Below are positions 28,199 through 38,775 of a stretch of 64,000 nucleotides of DNA, piece after piece. Position 1 is the first letter of the stretch. Each line of letters begins with the position of its first letter. Position numbers and translations under genes: made by a program. The notes below the pieces were generated by a model. It searched no databases. It had not been told where the DNA came from and saw only the letters and a list, made by a program, of their open reading frames with translations. Origin of the DNA: Aureimonas sp. AU4 (GTDB taxonomy: Bacteria > Pseudomonadota > Alphaproteobacteria > Rhizobiales > Rhizobiaceae); NCBI RefSeq assembly GCF_001463765.1, contig NZ_BBWK01000006.1, positions 62,001 through 126,000 on the forward strand, written 5' to 3'.

Positions 28199-29549
28199 CC
28201 GTTTCCGCACGATCTCGTTCCGCCTGTCGCTCGGCTACGGGCTGATGTTCGGGCTTTCGGCGCTCGTCATCATGGGCGTCACCTACGTCGCGGCCAGCAC
28301 GCAGATGCAGAGCATCGTGCGCGCCTCGATCGGTGAGGATCTCGAGCTCTTCGTGCAGGCCTACGAGGAGGGCGGCCCACCCGCGCTTCGCGAGGAGGTG
28401 GAGGAGCGCGTCGACAGCGCCGCGGCGGACCGTTTCTTCCTGCTGCTCGGGCCGGACGGCGAGCGCCTGGGCGGCAACCTGCCGGCGAGCGCGTGGAAGC
28501 TCGGGTCGAGCGCCGCGCCCATGACGCCGTCGCCGATCGACGTCTCGGCTGGCGGGACCGGGCAGTCGCTCTACGCGGAAGGCGTGCAGCTCGGCGGCTA
28601 CCGCGTCATGGCGGGGCGCCGGTCGGATATCCTGGAGGAGATCCGCAACATCCTCCTGTCGGCGATCCTTTCGGGCTGCGTGGTAACGGTCGTTCTGGCG
28701 CTCGTCGGGGGCATCGTCGTGGGGATGGGGCCGAGCCGCCGCGTCGATGCGATCGCGGCCACGACGCGCTCGATCGTCGAGGGGCGGCTCGACCTGCGCC
28801 TGCCCGTGTCCGGCCGGGGGGACGAACTCGACCGCCTGGCCAACGACATCAACGTCATGCTCGCCCGCATCGAGACGCTGGTGGAGAGCCTTCGCCAGGT
28901 CTCGGCCGACATCGCGCACGATCTGCGCACGCCGCTGTCGCGGTTGCGCCAAGGGCTGGAGGGCATCGGACGCGCAGGCGACAAGGCCGATCTCGAGCGT
29001 GCCATCGCCGGGGCGGTCTCGGAATCGGACGCGATCATCGAGACCTTCAACGCGCTCCTGCGCATCGCGCAGATCGATGCCGGCGCGCGCAAGGCGCGCT
29101 TCCGGACGGTCGACCTGTCCGAGCTCACCGAGCGGGTGGCCGACGCCTACGGCGAGGTCGCGGTCGACGCGGGGCATCGCCTGACGTCAAAGATCGAGCC
29201 GGGGCTCACGGCGGTCGGCGACGCCGACCTCCTGACGCAGGCCCTCGTCAACCTTGTCGAGAACGCCATCACCCACGTGCCCGCGCCCGGCCGCATCGGG
29301 CTCGCCGCGCGGCGCGACACGGGCGGGACCGTGATCGAGGTCGCCGACGACGGACCCGGCGTGCCGGCGGAGGAGCGCGAGAAGATCTTCCGGCGGCTCT
29401 ACCGACTCGACCGAAGCCGCTCGACGCCGGGCAACGGTCTCGGCCTTGCGCTCGTCTCCTCGATCGCCGACCTGCACGAGGCGCGGATCGTCGTCGACGA
29501 CGGGCGTCCGGGCCTTATCATGCGCCTCGTCCTGCCGGCCGCCGCCTGA
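28185..29549 (+). CDS. Sensor histidine kinase
   Basis: 454 residues. Two membrane helices (about 13-37 and 155-181) flank a 115-residue periplasmic sensor of no recognised fold. Then come a HAMP segment, the HisKA motif DIAHDLRTPLSRLRQGLEG with His245, and an HATPase_c domain with NLVENAITH, ADDGPGVP and GNGLGLALV. It is the cognate partner of the overlapping OmpR-type regulator. The neighbouring eptA suggests that it senses envelope stress or cations; nothing in the sequence identifies the signal. Confidence 0.93.
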   Translation: MRLPDRFRTISFRLSLGYGLMFGLSALVIMGVTYVAASTQMQSIVRASIGEDLELFVQAYEEGGPPALREEVEERVDSAAADRFFLLLGPDGERLGGNLPASAWKLGSSAAPMTPSPIDVSAGGTGQSLYAEGVQLGGYRVMAGRRSDILEEIRNILLSAILSGCVVTVVLALVGGIVVGMGPSRRVDAIAATTRSIVEGRLDLRLPVSGRGDELDRLANDINVMLARIETLVESLRQVSADIAHDLRTPLSRLRQGLEGIGRAGDKADLERAIAGAVSESDAIIETFNALLRIAQIDAGARKARFRTVDLSELTERVADAYGEVAVDAGHRLTSKIEPGLTAVGDADLLTQALVNLVENAITHVPAPGRIGLAARRDTGGTVIEVADDGPGVPAEEREKIFRRLYRLDRSRSTPGNGLGLALVSSIADLHEARIVVDDGRPGLIMRLVLPAAA

Positions 29550-29565
29550 GGCGGGCGCCCCTCGT

Positions 29566-30777
29566 TCAGGAGAGGACCTTCTGCTTGCGCTTCGCATGAT
29601 CGGCTTGCGGCGCCCACCGCAGGACGATCGCACCCGCCGCCATGCTGAGAAGCGAGCCCAGGAGGACGCCGACCTTCGTCTCGGCCTCGAGCTCGGGGCG
29701 GCTCGCGAAGGCGAGCAGCCCGATGAAGAGGCTCATGGTGAAGCCGACGCCGCAGAGCAGGGCGACGCCGTAGACCTGGCGCCAGCTCGCACCGGCCGGG
29801 CGCTGGGCAAGACGCAGGCGCACCGCCAGCCACACGGTCCCGAAGACGCCGAGCTGCTTGCCGAGGAAGAGGCCGAGCGCGACGCCGAGCGTGACGGGGG
29901 CAAGCAGCATGGAGCCCGTGAAGCCGGCGAGCGAGACGCCGGCATTGGCGAAGCCGAACAGCGGCAGGACGAGATAGGCCGACCACGGCAGAAGCGCGTG
30001 CTCCAGCCGATGAAGCGGGGAGGTGGCGGCATCGGGCTTCCCGGGGCTCGTGCGCAGCGGGATCGTCAGCGCCAGCACGACGCCCGCGATCGTCGCATGG
30101 ACGCCCGACTGGAGGACCAGGAACCAGAGGACGGCACCGAGGCCGTGATAGGGCGCGAGCCTTTGCACGCCGGCCCGGTTCAGGGCGACGAGGATCGCCA
30201 CCACCACCGCCGCGCCGCCGAGCATCGGCCAGGACAGGTCGGCCGTGTAGAACAGGGCGATCACGACCACCGCGCCGAGGTCGTCCAGGATCGCGAGCGC
30301 GGTGAGGAAGACCTTGAGCGAGACCGGGACGCGGCTGCCCAGAAGCGCCAGGACGCCGAGCGCGAAGGCGATGTCGGTCGCCGTCGGAATGGCCCAGCCC
30401 GGAAGCGTGCCCGGCGACTGCCGGTTCACCGCGACATAGAGGAGGGCCGGCACGGCCATGCCGCCGATGGCGGCAAGGCCCGGCAGGACGCGGTCGGACC
30501 AGGAGCGAAGCTGCCCGTCGAGAAGCTCGCGCTTGATCTCCAGACCGACCAGCAGAAAGAACAGGGCCATCAGCCCGTCGTTGATCCAGTGCAGGAGGCT
30601 GAGCGGGCCGACATAGGCGTGGAGGGCCGCGAAATAGGCCGGTCCCGCCGGCGAGTTGGCGACGACGAGCGCGAGCGCGGCGCTCGCCATCAGAACGAGA
30701 CCGCCCCCCGTCTCGCCCCCGAGAAGGGCGCGGAAGGCGGACAAAGGGCGTCGAAGGGGAAAGGGTGGCATGGGCAT
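29566..30777 (-). CDS. nhaA: Na+/H+ antiporter NhaA
   Basis: A 403-residue antiporter with about twelve helices. The ion-binding region [14 protein letters not shown] and [21 protein letters not shown] contain the paired aspartates of Nha[21 protein letters not shown] and the C-terminal [11 protein letters not shown] are also typical. It exports Na+ in exchange for protons. The ATG at 30777 has GGAG just upstream; the next ATG two codons later is equally possible. It converges with the histidine kinase gene over 16 nt. Confidence 0.93.
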   Translation of the reverse strand: MPMPPFPLRRPLSAFRALLGGETGGGLVLMASAALALVVANSPAGPAYFAALHAYVGPLSLLHWINDGLMALFFLLVGLEIKRELLDGQLRSWSDRVLPGLAAIGGMAVPALLYVAVNRQSPGTLPGWAIPTATDIAFALGVLALLGSRVPVSLKVFLTALAILDDLGAVVVIALFYTADLSWPMLGGAAVVVAILVALNRAGVQRLAPYHGLGAVLWFLVLQSGVHATIAGVVLALTIPLRTSPGKPDAATSPLHRLEHALLPWSAYLVLPLFGFANAGVSLAGFTGSMLLAPVTLGVALGLFLGKQLGVFGTVWLAVRLRLAQRPAGASWRQVYGVALLCGVGFTMSLFIGLLAFASRPELEAETKVGVLLGSLLSMAAGAIVLRWAPQADHAKRKQKVLS

Positions 30778-30897
30778 GGGGCTCCGCCGCTGGCGGCCCG
30801 ACCAGCGCAAGGAAAACCTGCGCGCCCGCCATGGACCCGCACCCGCCGCCGATATCGCATCGCCCTCCCGCGGGCGCAAGGTTTCGGGAAAAGGCGT

Positions 30898-31722
30898 CTA
30901 GCGATCCCGCTCCATGATCCACTCGACGGCCGGGTCGGGCACGAAACGCCACTTGCGCAAGGGACCGGCCATGACATTGAGATAATACATCTCGAAGCCG
31001 TAGGGCGCACCGCACGGGTGGTGGCCTCGCGGCACCAGCACCACGTCGCCGTCATGGACCGCCATGGTCTCGTCGAGTTGGCCGTCGTCGGTATAGACGC
31101 GCTGGATGCCGAAGCCGGAGGCCGGGTTCAGGCGGTGGTAGTAGGTTTCCTCAAGGTAGGTGATGCGCGGGAAGTCGTCCTCGTCGTGCCGGTGCGATGG
31201 GTAGCTCGACCAGTGGCCGGCGGGCGTGAAGACCTCGGTCACGAGGAGACTGTCGCAGAAGTCCTCGTTCTCCATCGCGACGTTGTTGATGTAGCGCGTG
31301 TTGGTGCCCTTGCCGCGCTCGGTGAGCTTGATGCCGTCCGGCCCGATGCGGCGGGCCTCATGGCCGCGCCGTCCGGGTGCAAGGCAGACGGCGATCGTGC
31401 AGTCCGTCTCGGCTACCGCCTCCCAGTTCTCCTCGTTCGGCACGTAGAGACAATGCGGAGGGGTGCGCTCGAAGACGCTCATGCGCTCGCCGAGAGTTCC
31501 CCAATCGCGCCCCGCCGCGCGGAAGCTTGCCTTGCCTTCGACCATGACGAGGATCGCCTCGTTCGCGCCCGTGGCTTCCGCCGCGCGCTCCCCGGCGCGG
31601 AGCCGGTACAGCGAGAAGCCGACATAGCGCCAGCCGGCGCTCTGCGCGGTGATCTCGTGCACCTTGCCGTGCGTGCCTAAGGGGCGGCGCAGGAGCGGCT
31701 TGGAGAGAAGCGGCGAGGTCAT
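30898..31722 (-). CDS. iolB: 5-deoxy-glucuronate isomerase
   Basis: A 274-residue bicupin that isomerises 5-deoxyglucuronate to 5-dehydro-2-deoxygluconate in myo-inositol breakdown. The second cupin contains SSYPSHRHDEDDFPRITYLEE and the C-terminal HDGDVVLVPRGHHP. Length is typical. It is the last gene of the iol operon, 18 nt after iolE. Confidence 0.93.
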   Translation of the reverse strand: MTSPLLSKPLLRRPLGTHGKVHEITAQSAGWRYVGFSLYRLRAGERAAEATGANEAILVMVEGKASFRAAGRDWGTLGERMSVFERTPPHCLYVPNEENWEAVAETDCTIAVCLAPGRRGHEARRIGPDGIKLTERGKGTNTRYINNVAMENEDFCDSLLVTEVFTPAGHWSSYPSHRHDEDDFPRITYLEETYYHRLNPASGFGIQRVYTDDGQLDETMAVHDGDVVLVPRGHHPCGAPYGFEMYYLNVMAGPLRKWRFVPDPAVEWIMERDR

Positions 31723-31740
31723 GGGTCTCAGGCTCCCGGT

Positions 31741-32646
31741 TCAGCTGTCGGCACGGTCGAGGCCGGTCTCGCGCGCCATGCGCTTCAGGGCCTGGAAGCC
31801 CATGTTCTGGTAGCGGAAGGGCTCGGCGACCAGACTGTCCTGCTCGGCCTCGATCACCAGCCAGCCTTCGTATCCGTGCTTGGCGGCGATCGCGAGAACC
31901 GGCGCGAAGTCGACGCAGCCCTCCTCGTCGCCCGGCACCGTGAAGGCGCCGCGCCGGACGCCCTCGAGGAACGAGAGGTTCTCCTCGCGGATCTGGCGCG
32001 CAATGTCCGGCCGCACGTTCTTGGCGTGGATGTGGGTAACGCGGTCCATGTAGCGCTCGGCGATGTCGGCCGGATCGGCGCCGCCGAAGGTGCAGTGCCC
32101 GGTGTCGAGGAGGAGGCGGGTGTGGGGACCCGCCATCTCCATGAAGCGGTGGATGTCGGCGGCCGACTCGATGATCGTGCCCATATGGTGGTGGTAGCCC
32201 ATCTTCACGCCCTGGCTGGCGGCATGGGCCGACAGCGCCTCGTAGCCACGCGAGAAGTGCTCCCACTCGGCGTCGGTCATGATGGGCCGCTGGTTCACGG
32301 GCACGGCGTCGTTGCCGTGCACCGTGTTGGAGCACTCGCAGGCGTTGATGTGGTCGCCGCCCGCATCGCGCACCATGTCGATGAAGCGCTGGAGCGCGGC
32401 GATCTCGGTCTCGACGTCGTTGACGAGGAGGTTGGTCGAGTGCCAGCCGGCGGCAAAGCGCAGCCCGTAGGCGCCCAGCGCCGCCTTCAGCGCCGCGCCG
32501 TCGTCGGGCATGAGGTGGCCCTTCTCGATGCCGTCGAAGCCGATGCGCCGGCAGTCGGTCAGGCAGTCGTCCAGCGATAGGTGCGCGCCGATCGAATGGT
32601 CGTCGTCGTTGGTCCAGGCGATCGGGTTGGTGCCGTAGAGGATCAT
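31741..32646 (-). CDS. iolE: Myo-inosose-2 dehydratase
   Basis: A 301-residue xylose-isomerase-like TIM barrel that dehydrates 2-keto-myo-inositol to 3D-trihydroxycyclohexane-1,2-dione. Typical segments are [11 protein letters not shown] at the N-terminus, [23 protein letters not shown] and [10 protein letters not shown], with metal-binding acidic and histidine residues. It sits between iolD (34-nt gap) and iolB in the same direction. Confidence 0.94.
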   Translation of the reverse strand: MILYGTNPIAWTNDDDHSIGAHLSLDDCLTDCRRIGFDGIEKGHLMPDDGAALKAALGAYGLRFAAGWHSTNLLVNDVETEIAALQRFIDMVRDAGGDHINACECSNTVHGNDAVPVNQRPIMTDAEWEHFSRGYEALSAHAASQGVKMGYHHHMGTIIESAADIHRFMEMAGPHTRLLLDTGHCTFGGADPADIAERYMDRVTHIHAKNVRPDIARQIREENLSFLEGVRRGAFTVPGDEEGCVDFAPVLAIAAKHGYEGWLVIEAEQDSLVAEPFRYQNMGFQALKRMARETGLDRADS

Positions 32647-32680
32647 CGGTATCGGGTCCGGGGAGGAGTTCGGGAAGAGG

Positions 32681-34522
32681 TCAGTTGACGAGGTTCTGGC
32701 GCGACAGGCTCTGGAGGTAGCCCTCGCGGGCCGCCTCGATCGTCGGGGTGCGCCCGACTTCGGGCACGGCGACGTCCCACCAGTGGCCGCCGCCCGCCTC
32801 GCCGGGGCCGGGCGCCGGATCGGTGTCGATCACGATCACCGTGGGACGGTCGCGGTCGCGCGCCTCCGCGATCAGGCGTTCGAGGTCGGCGATGCCCTCG
32901 GCCTTCACGGCATGGGCCCCCATCGACCCGGCATGCTGGACGAAGTCGATCTCCGGCTGCGCCTCGATGCGCGAGTCGACATAGAGGTTGTTGAAGGGGG
33001 CGCCGCCCGTGTGCTTCTGCAGGCGGTTGATGCAGCCGTAGCCCCGGTTGTCGGTGAGAACCACCGTGAAGGGGACGCGCCGCATCACGGCGGTGGCGAG
33101 CTCCGAGTTCGCCATCATGTAGGAGCCGTCGCCGACGAAGCAGACGATCTCGCGCTCGGGGAGGGCAAGCTTGGCGCCAAGCGCCCCGGCCAGCTCGTAG
33201 CCCATGCAGGAGAAGCCGTATTCCATGTGGTAGCCGCCCTGGCTTGGCTGCCACAGGAGCTTCAGCGCGCCCGGCATGGTGCCGGCGGCGCAGAGCGCGA
33301 CGGTGCGCTCGGTGGAGGCGCGCTGGACGGCGCCGATCACCTGCGCGTCGGTCGGCAGCTGGTTGGTGCGCTCGGGCGAGGGCGCCGCGCAGTGCCGGTC
33401 GACCCTGGCCAGCCAATCGGTGCGCGAGGCCGCGTCGGGCTCGGCCGCGCGGTGGTCCCCGAGCGCCTGCGACAGCTTCTCGAGCCCGACCCGCGCGTCG
33501 GCCACCAGCGACACGGCGCCGTGCTTGGCCGCGTCGAAGGGCTGGACGTTCAGCGAAACGAGACGGCGGCCGGGCGCCGAGAACAGCGACCAGGAGCCGG
33601 TCGTGAAGTCCTGGAAGCGCGTGCCGACCCCGATCACGAGATCCGCTTGTTCGCACAGCGCGTTGGCGGCGGCCGAGCCGTCGACGCCGGCCGCGCCGAA
33701 GTTCATGGGGTGGCTCTGGGGCAGGGCGGACTTGCCAGCCTGCGTCTCCACGACGGGAATGGCGTGGCGCGTGGCGAAATCGGCGAGCGCCGCTTCCGCC
33801 TCGCTGAAGATCGTGCCGCCGCCGCACACGATCACCGGGCGCTCGGCGCCGCGCACGAGATCGGCCACCTCGGCCAGCTCCCGCGCGTCGGGTTCGGGAC
33901 GGCGGATGTGCCAGACGCGCGGCTCGAAGAAGGCTTCCGGCCAGTCGTAGGCTTCGGCCTGCGTATCCTGGCAGAAGGCGAGCGTGACCGGGCCGCAGTT
34001 CGCGGGATCGGTCATGACGCGCAGCGCACGGGGGAGAGCGGTCAGAAGCTGCTCGGCGCGCCCGATGCGGTCGAAGTAGCGCGATACCGGCCGGAAGCAG
34101 TCGTTGGCCGAGACCGTGCCGTCGTCGAAGTCCTCGACCTGCTGCAGGACCGGGTCGGGGCGGCGGTTGGCGAAGACGTCGCCGGGGATGAGAAGCACCG
34201 GCAGGCGGTTCACGTGCGCGAGCGCCGCGGCCGTCACCATGTTGGTGGCGCCGGGGCCGATCGACGAGGTGACCGCCATCGCGCGGCGGCGCTTCCTCGC
34301 CTTGGCGTAGGCGATGGCGGTGTGCGCCATGGTCTGCTCGTTCTGGCCCCGCCAGGTGGGCAGCGCGTCGCCGATGCCCTCCAGCGCCTCGCCGAGCCCG
34401 GCGACGTTGCCGTGGCCGAAGATCGCCCACACGCCCTCGATGAAGCGCTCGCCCTCCGCCGTCATCTGGACCGAGAGCCAACGCACGGTGGCCTGCGCGG
34501 CCGTCAGGCGGATCGTCGTCAT
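32681..34522 (-). CDS. iolD: 3D-(3,5/4)-trihydroxycyclohexane-1,2-dione acylhydrolase
   Basis: A 613-residue TPP-dependent hydrolase that opens the inositol ring to 5-deoxyglucuronate. The N-terminal PYR domain has [16 protein letters not shown]. The central domain holds [14 protein letters not shown]. The C-terminal PP domain has [14 protein letters not shown] and [13 protein letters not shown], with the GDG..N-type Mg-TPP site. The ATG at 34522 overlaps the stop of the kinase/aldolase gene. Confidence 0.94.
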   Translation of the reverse strand: MTTIRLTAAQATVRWLSVQMTAEGERFIEGVWAIFGHGNVAGLGEALEGIGDALPTWRGQNEQTMAHTAIAYAKARKRRRAMAVTSSIGPGATNMVTAAALAHVNRLPVLLIPGDVFANRRPDPVLQQVEDFDDGTVSANDCFRPVSRYFDRIGRAEQLLTALPRALRVMTDPANCGPVTLAFCQDTQAEAYDWPEAFFEPRVWHIRRPEPDARELAEVADLVRGAERPVIVCGGGTIFSEAEAALADFATRHAIPVVETQAGKSALPQSHPMNFGAAGVDGSAAANALCEQADLVIGVGTRFQDFTTGSWSLFSAPGRRLVSLNVQPFDAAKHGAVSLVADARVGLEKLSQALGDHRAAEPDAASRTDWLARVDRHCAAPSPERTNQLPTDAQVIGAVQRASTERTVALCAAGTMPGALKLLWQPSQGGYHMEYGFSCMGYELAGALGAKLALPEREIVCFVGDGSYMMANSELATAVMRRVPFTVVLTDNRGYGCINRLQKHTGGAPFNNLYVDSRIEAQPEIDFVQHAGSMGAHAVKAEGIADLERLIAEARDRDRPTVIVIDTDPAPGPGEAGGGHWWDVAVPEVGRTPTIEAAREGYLQSLSRQNLVN

Positions 34523-36432
34523 CGTGTGCCTCCCGCAGCGCTCGCGCGCGCCTCGTCCCATACCTTGCACAGCCGGGCGAAGCGACGCGACATCTCTTCG
34601 ATCGCGGTGTCGTCGGCCGTCTCGCCCGTCATCCAGCTTCGCGCGACGTCCCCGAAGATCGTGCGTCCGACCGCAAAGCCCCGCACGAGCGCGAAGCCCG
34701 CCGCGACGCGGAAAGAGGCGGCCAGCTCTTCCTCCGGCGCGTCGAGGCCGAGAACCACGATGCCGCGCGTGTGCCGGTCGTTGTCCTCGATCGCCGCGAT
34801 CGCGTCGGTCCAGGCGGCGGCCGTCTTCAGGGGCTCCAGCTTCCACCAGTCCGGGAAGACGCCGATCTCGTACCAGCGCCGGATCAATTGTCCGCTGGTC
34901 CGCTCGTTCACCGGCCCGACCTTCGAGGGGATGATCTCGAGCAGGAATTCGAGCCCGTTGCGCCTCGACGCCTCGAACAGGCGCTTCACCGTCGCCTCCT
35001 GGGCCTCGCGCATCTCGGCCGGGTCGTCGGGATGGCAGAAGCAGAGAACCTTCACGACGTTCTCGCGCGCCCATTCCTCCAGCCCGCCGCAGTCGGGGCC
35101 GAGTTCGGGCTCGAGCGTCAGGGGGCGCGATCCCGGCCACTCGGCCGGGCGGCCGATCCAAAGCCCGGTACCGGAGGCCGCATGCAGCGCCTTCCGACCG
35201 ATGCGGTTGTCGCAGAGGATGCCGTAGCCGGGTTGGCCGCCCTGCACACGCAGCGCGGCCTGAAGGCACAGCTCCTTGAAGGCGCCGCCCTTGGCCGGCG
35301 TGTAGCCCTCCATCGCCTCCAGCTGCATGCGGTGGTCGAAGGCGAAGACGCGCATCGTCCGCCAGTCGCCATGGCGGTTGGTCGACCAGTGGATCTGCTC
35401 CAACTCGGCGTCGTTGCGAAGGTCCGCCCGCTTGACCCCGCGCTTCAGGAAGAAGTCGAGTTCAGTGAGGCTGGGGTAGGCGGGCGTGCAGCCGTGGCGC
35501 GAGACGGCGAAGGCGCCGCAGGCGTTGGCGTATTCGAGGGCCTTCGGCCACGTCTCGTCGCCGAGCCAGCCCTTGAGGAGGCCGGCGAAGAAGCCGTCGC
35601 CGGCGCCCAGAACGTTGAACACCTCGATCGGAAAACCGGGACCGGACTGCGCGTCGTCGAGGCTGGCCGGAATCTCACCCTCGATCGCGACCGCGCCCTT
35701 GGCGCCGCGCTTGCAGACGAGAGCGGCGCCGGAGACCTTCCGCACGGCGCGCAGCGCCTCCAGCGTGTCGGTCGAGCCGCCCGCGATGTGGAACTCCTCC
35801 TCCGTTCCGACGATGAGATCGAAGAGGTGCAGGGTCGACTGGAGCTTCTCGGTGACCTTCGCGCTCTCCACGAAGCGGCTCTCGCCCTCGCCGTGGCCCG
35901 CCACGCCCCAGAGATTGGGCCGGTAGTCGATGTCGAGCGCGGTGCGAAGCCCGTGCGCCTTGGCAAGGCTCAGCGCCTTCATGACGGCGGCCTCGGTTCG
36001 GGGGTTCGACAGATGCGTTCCGGTGACGACGAGGGCTCGCGCGTCCGCCACGAACGCCTCGTCGATGTCGTCCTCGGCCAGGCCCATGTCCGCGCAGTTC
36101 TCGCGGTAGAAGATCAAGGGAAAGGAGTCCTCGTCGCGGATGCCGAGGATGACGAGCGCGGTGAGGCGGTCGGGATCGGTCTTGACGCCGCGCACGTCGA
36201 CGCCCTCGCGCACGAGCTGCTCGCGGATGAAACGACCCATGTGCTCGTCGCCGACCTTGGTGATGACGGCGCTCTTGAGGCCGAGCCGCGCCGCCCCGCA
36301 GGCGATGTTGGTGGGGCTGCCGCCGATATACTTGCGGAAGGAGCCCATGTCCTCCAGCCGCCCGCCGACCTGCGCGCCGTAGAGATCGACCGAGGAGCGG
36401 CCGATCGTGATGACGTCGAGCGTCGGAGCCAT
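34519..36432 (-). CDS. iolC: Fused 5-dehydro-2-deoxygluconokinase/DUF2090 aldolase
   Basis: 637 residues. Residues 1-325 are a PfkB kinase (IGGSPTNIACGAARLG, the C-terminal NVLGAGDGFFAGLLKG with the catalytic Asp). Residues 330-637 are a DUF2090 TIM-barrel domain (VFAFDHRMQLEAMEGY), present fused to IolC in many proteobacteria and thought to provide the aldolase step otherwise done by IolJ. The fusion would convert 5-dehydro-2-deoxygluconate to dihydroxyacetone phosphate and malonate semialdehyde. The ATG at 36432 starts the kinase fold directly. Confidence 0.92.
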   Translation of the reverse strand: MAPTLDVITIGRSSVDLYGAQVGGRLEDMGSFRKYIGGSPTNIACGAARLGLKSAVITKVGDEHMGRFIREQLVREGVDVRGVKTDPDRLTALVILGIRDEDSFPLIFYRENCADMGLAEDDIDEAFVADARALVVTGTHLSNPRTEAAVMKALSLAKAHGLRTALDIDYRPNLWGVAGHGEGESRFVESAKVTEKLQSTLHLFDLIVGTEEEFHIAGGSTDTLEALRAVRKVSGAALVCKRGAKGAVAIEGEIPASLDDAQSGPGFPIEVFNVLGAGDGFFAGLLKGWLGDETWPKALEYANACGAFAVSRHGCTPAYPSLTELDFFLKRGVKRADLRNDAELEQIHWSTNRHGDWRTMRVFAFDHRMQLEAMEGYTPAKGGAFKELCLQAALRVQGGQPGYGILCDNRIGRKALHAASGTGLWIGRPAEWPGSRPLTLEPELGPDCGGLEEWARENVVKVLCFCHPDDPAEMREAQEATVKRLFEASRRNGLEFLLEIIPSKVGPVNERTSGQLIRRWYEIGVFPDWWKLEPLKTAAAWTDAIAAIEDNDRHTRGIVVLGLDAPEEELAASFRVAAGFALVRGFAVGRTIFGDVARSWMTGETADDTAIEEMSRRFARLCKVWDEARASAAGGTR

Positions 36433-36503
36433 GGCACTCTTCTCCGGAGGGGCTGAAGCGATGGGGAAGGCGGGCGGCGCTCGGTGCGCCGCTCGGGATC
36501 TCG

Positions 36504-37505
36504 TCAGGCGCCGAGCATGTCGGGGGTGACGGCGACGGTCTCGCCGCTCTTGGCCGAGCGGGTCGCGGCCTCGGCGCAGGCGAGCGCGGCGACGCCGTCG
36601 CGCAAGGTGACGGGGAAGGCGGACTTGTTCGCCACCGCATGGACGAACGCGGTCCACTCGGTCTCGTAGGCGCGCATGTAGCGCTCCAGGAAGAAGTAGA
36701 CGGGCTTGGCCGAGGAGGCGCCGTCGGCGGTGATCTTCTCGACCGTGTTTTCGAGGACGTTGCGCGCCGAGAGCAGCCCTTCCGAGCCGAGGAGCTCGAC
36801 GCGCTGGTCGTAGCCGTAGCCGGCGCGGCGCGAGTTCTTGATCACGGCGATGCGCCCGTCGGCCCAGGTCAGGGTGACGGCCGCCGTGTCGACGTCGCCC
36901 GCCTCGCCGATCGCGGGATCGACGAGCGATGAGCCGACCGCGGTCACCTTCTCCGGCGCGCCGCCCATGAGCCAGCAGGCCATGTCGAAGTCGTGGATCA
37001 TCATGTCACGGAACAGGCCGCCCGAGACCTTGACGTAGGAGACCGGCGGCGGGGCCGGGTCGAAGGAGGTGATCGACAGAAGCTCGGCGCGCCCGATCTC
37101 GCCGGCATCGAAGGCGGCCTTGAGGGCCGCGAAGTTCGGGTCGAAGCGGCGGTTGAAGCCGATCATCACGCTGTCGCCGCCGACCGCCTTCTGGCAGGCG
37201 AGCGCCCGCTCCAGCGACAGGTCGACGGGCTTCTCGCAAAGGACCGCCTTGCCGGCCCGGCTCGCGCGCTCGATCAGGTCGGAATGAGTGTCGGTCGAGG
37301 TCGCGATCAGAACGGCGTCGATCGAGGGGGCGGCCAGGATCTCGTCGATGGTCATGGCCTTCGCGCCGGTCCGCTCGGCCAGCGACGTCGCCGCGTCCGC
37401 CACCATGTCGGCGACGGCGACGAGCCGCGAGTTCTTGTCGGCGGCGATGGAGCGGGCATGGACCTGGCCGATGCGGCCCGCACCCAGAAGCGCGACGTTG
37501 AGCAT
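36504..37505 (-). CDS. iolG: Inositol 2-dehydrogenase
   Basis: A 333-residue Gfo/Idh/MocA oxidoreductase that oxidises myo-inositol to 2-keto-myo-inositol with NAD+. The Rossmann motif LLGAGRIGQVHA opens the protein. EKPVDLSLE carries the conserved EKP, and GGLFRDMMIHDFDMACWLMG includes the catalytic H-x3-D pair. Its place inside the iol operon makes the inositol assignment firm. It follows the isomerase-like gene by 19 nt. Confidence 0.92.
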   Translation of the reverse strand: MLNVALLGAGRIGQVHARSIAADKNSRLVAVADMVADAATSLAERTGAKAMTIDEILAAPSIDAVLIATSTDTHSDLIERASRAGKAVLCEKPVDLSLERALACQKAVGGDSVMIGFNRRFDPNFAALKAAFDAGEIGRAELLSITSFDPAPPPVSYVKVSGGLFRDMMIHDFDMACWLMGGAPEKVTAVGSSLVDPAIGEAGDVDTAAVTLTWADGRIAVIKNSRRAGYGYDQRVELLGSEGLLSARNVLENTVEKITADGASSAKPVYFFLERYMRAYETEWTAFVHAVANKSAFPVTLRDGVAALACAEAATRSAKSGETVAVTPDMLGA

Positions 37506-37524
37506 GTGATGCGATCCTCGAAGA

Positions 37525-38313
37525 TCAGTGGGAAAGGGTGAAGGCGTCGCGGAAGCGCCGGAGCGCCAGCTCCGAGTCGCTTTCCGGCCAGGCTTCCAGC
37601 CCGACGACGCCGCGGTATCCCATGGCATGGAGCGCGCGGGCGATCGCGGGATAATGGATCTCGCCGGTGCCCGGCTCGTGGCGCCCGGGCACGTCGGCGA
37701 CCTGGATCTCGCCGATCAGCGGCAGGGCGCGTCCGCAGAGTTCGACGAGGTGACCCTCGCCGATCTGCGCATGGTAGAGGTCGAGATTGAGGCGCAGCGA
37801 CGGGCGGTTCACGGCCTCAACCAGCGCGATCGTATCGGCCGCCCGGGCAAACGGCACGCCCGGGTGGTCCACGGCCTCGTTGAGGTTTTCGAGAACGAAG
37901 GTGACACCCTGCTCCTCGCCGAGGTCGGCGATGCGGCGCAGGGTGTCCACCGCCTTCAGCCACATGGCGGGCGTCGCGCCCGAGGACGCGACGACGGGCA
38001 GCCCCTTGTCGTCGAGACCCGTGCCGTGAAGGTTGAGGCGCGGGCAGCCGATCTCCTTCGCCACCGGGATGGACTGCCGGGCGGTGCGCAGCAGCTCGTC
38101 CGCCCCGGCGTCGTCCGCGAGCGTTCCGCTGACGTAGCCGGTCATCGACGAGAAGCGCGCGCCCGACGCCGCGAGCGCCTTGATGTCATGCTTTCGCCAG
38201 TCCCAGATCTCGACCAGGAAGCCGCGCTCGATCAAATGCGCGACGCGCTCCGCGACGGGAAGCTCGCGAAACAGCATCTCCGCGCAGGCGGCGAGTTGGA
38301 ACGGCTGGGTCAT
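37525..38313 (-). CDS. Sugar phosphate isomerase/epimerase, IolI- or Hyi-like
   Basis: A 262-residue xylose-isomerase-like TIM barrel heading the iol operon. Metal-binding residues appear in FVLENLNEAVDHPG, NLDLYHAQIGEG and IGEIQVADVPGRHEPGTGE. The last resembles hydroxypyruvate isomerases, while its position suggests inosose isomerase (IolI) activity. The ATG at 38313 is chosen because conserved residues start right after it; an ATG at 38346 would add eleven. Ribosome sites are weak at both. The 462-nt leader holds palindromes. Confidence 0.85.
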   Translation of the reverse strand: MTQPFQLAACAEMLFRELPVAERVAHLIERGFLVEIWDWRKHDIKALAASGARFSSMTGYVSGTLADDAGADELLRTARQSIPVAKEIGCPRLNLHGTGLDDKGLPVVASSGATPAMWLKAVDTLRRIADLGEEQGVTFVLENLNEAVDHPGVPFARAADTIALVEAVNRPSLRLNLDLYHAQIGEGHLVELCGRALPLIGEIQVADVPGRHEPGTGEIHYPAIARALHAMGYRGVVGLEAWPESDSELALRRFRDAFTLSH

Positions 38314-38775
38314 GGCCTGGCGGTTCGGACCGGGACGGCTCGTCATCGCGGCAAGGCGGAGCGGGCGGAAGGGCGCTCGCCCTTCATGACCGCCGGTCGG
38401 CGGCGCGCTGAGATCGGGGTGGGTGACATCGGCTTCCTCCCTCGGCCGTCGGCCCGCTTCAAGCGCATCCGGCAGGTCCCGCGAGCGGCGATTCGGGGCC
38501 GGCCTGCGGCCGTCCTCCGAAGCCTTCGGGGGCGTCGGGAGCAACGGATATCAGCTTCGGATGAGGATGCAAGGCTTCGTTGCATTTCGGAAGTGAATGA
38601 AATTTTCATTCCATAACGGGTGACGTCCTCGGTCGGTCGAGGAGCGCCTCTGCGGGAGGCCGGGCTTTACCTCAGGCGCATGCCGCGCAACATGCCGGCA
38701 AGCTTCGGGGTGCTCCACCATCCCGGATTTCCGGGGCTCGCCCCGAGCCGCGCAGCCGTCGAGGACGTTCGATCG
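38314..38775. other. Gene-free divergent region between the iol operon and glycerate kinase
   Basis: 462 nt with no convincing gene. The segment nearest the iol start reads weakly open in several frames because of high GC. The AT-richest part, around 38560-38620, holds two palindromes and is the likely promoter/operator core for the minus-strand iol operon and perhaps the plus-strand kinase gene. Confidence 0.5.
38567..38611. promoter_or_regulatory. Tandem palindromes, candidate IolR/RpiR operator
   Basis: ATGCAA-N7-TTGCAT at 38567-38585 is followed by GAATGAAA-T-TTTCATTC at 38595-38611, a perfect 8-bp dyad. Their centres are 27 nt apart. They are AT-rich in a GC-rich background and lie about 250-300 nt before the first iol ATG. 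Rhizobial iol genes are repressed by an RpiR-family IolR, and an RpiR gene lies nearby at 41439-42296. Confidence 0.5.
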
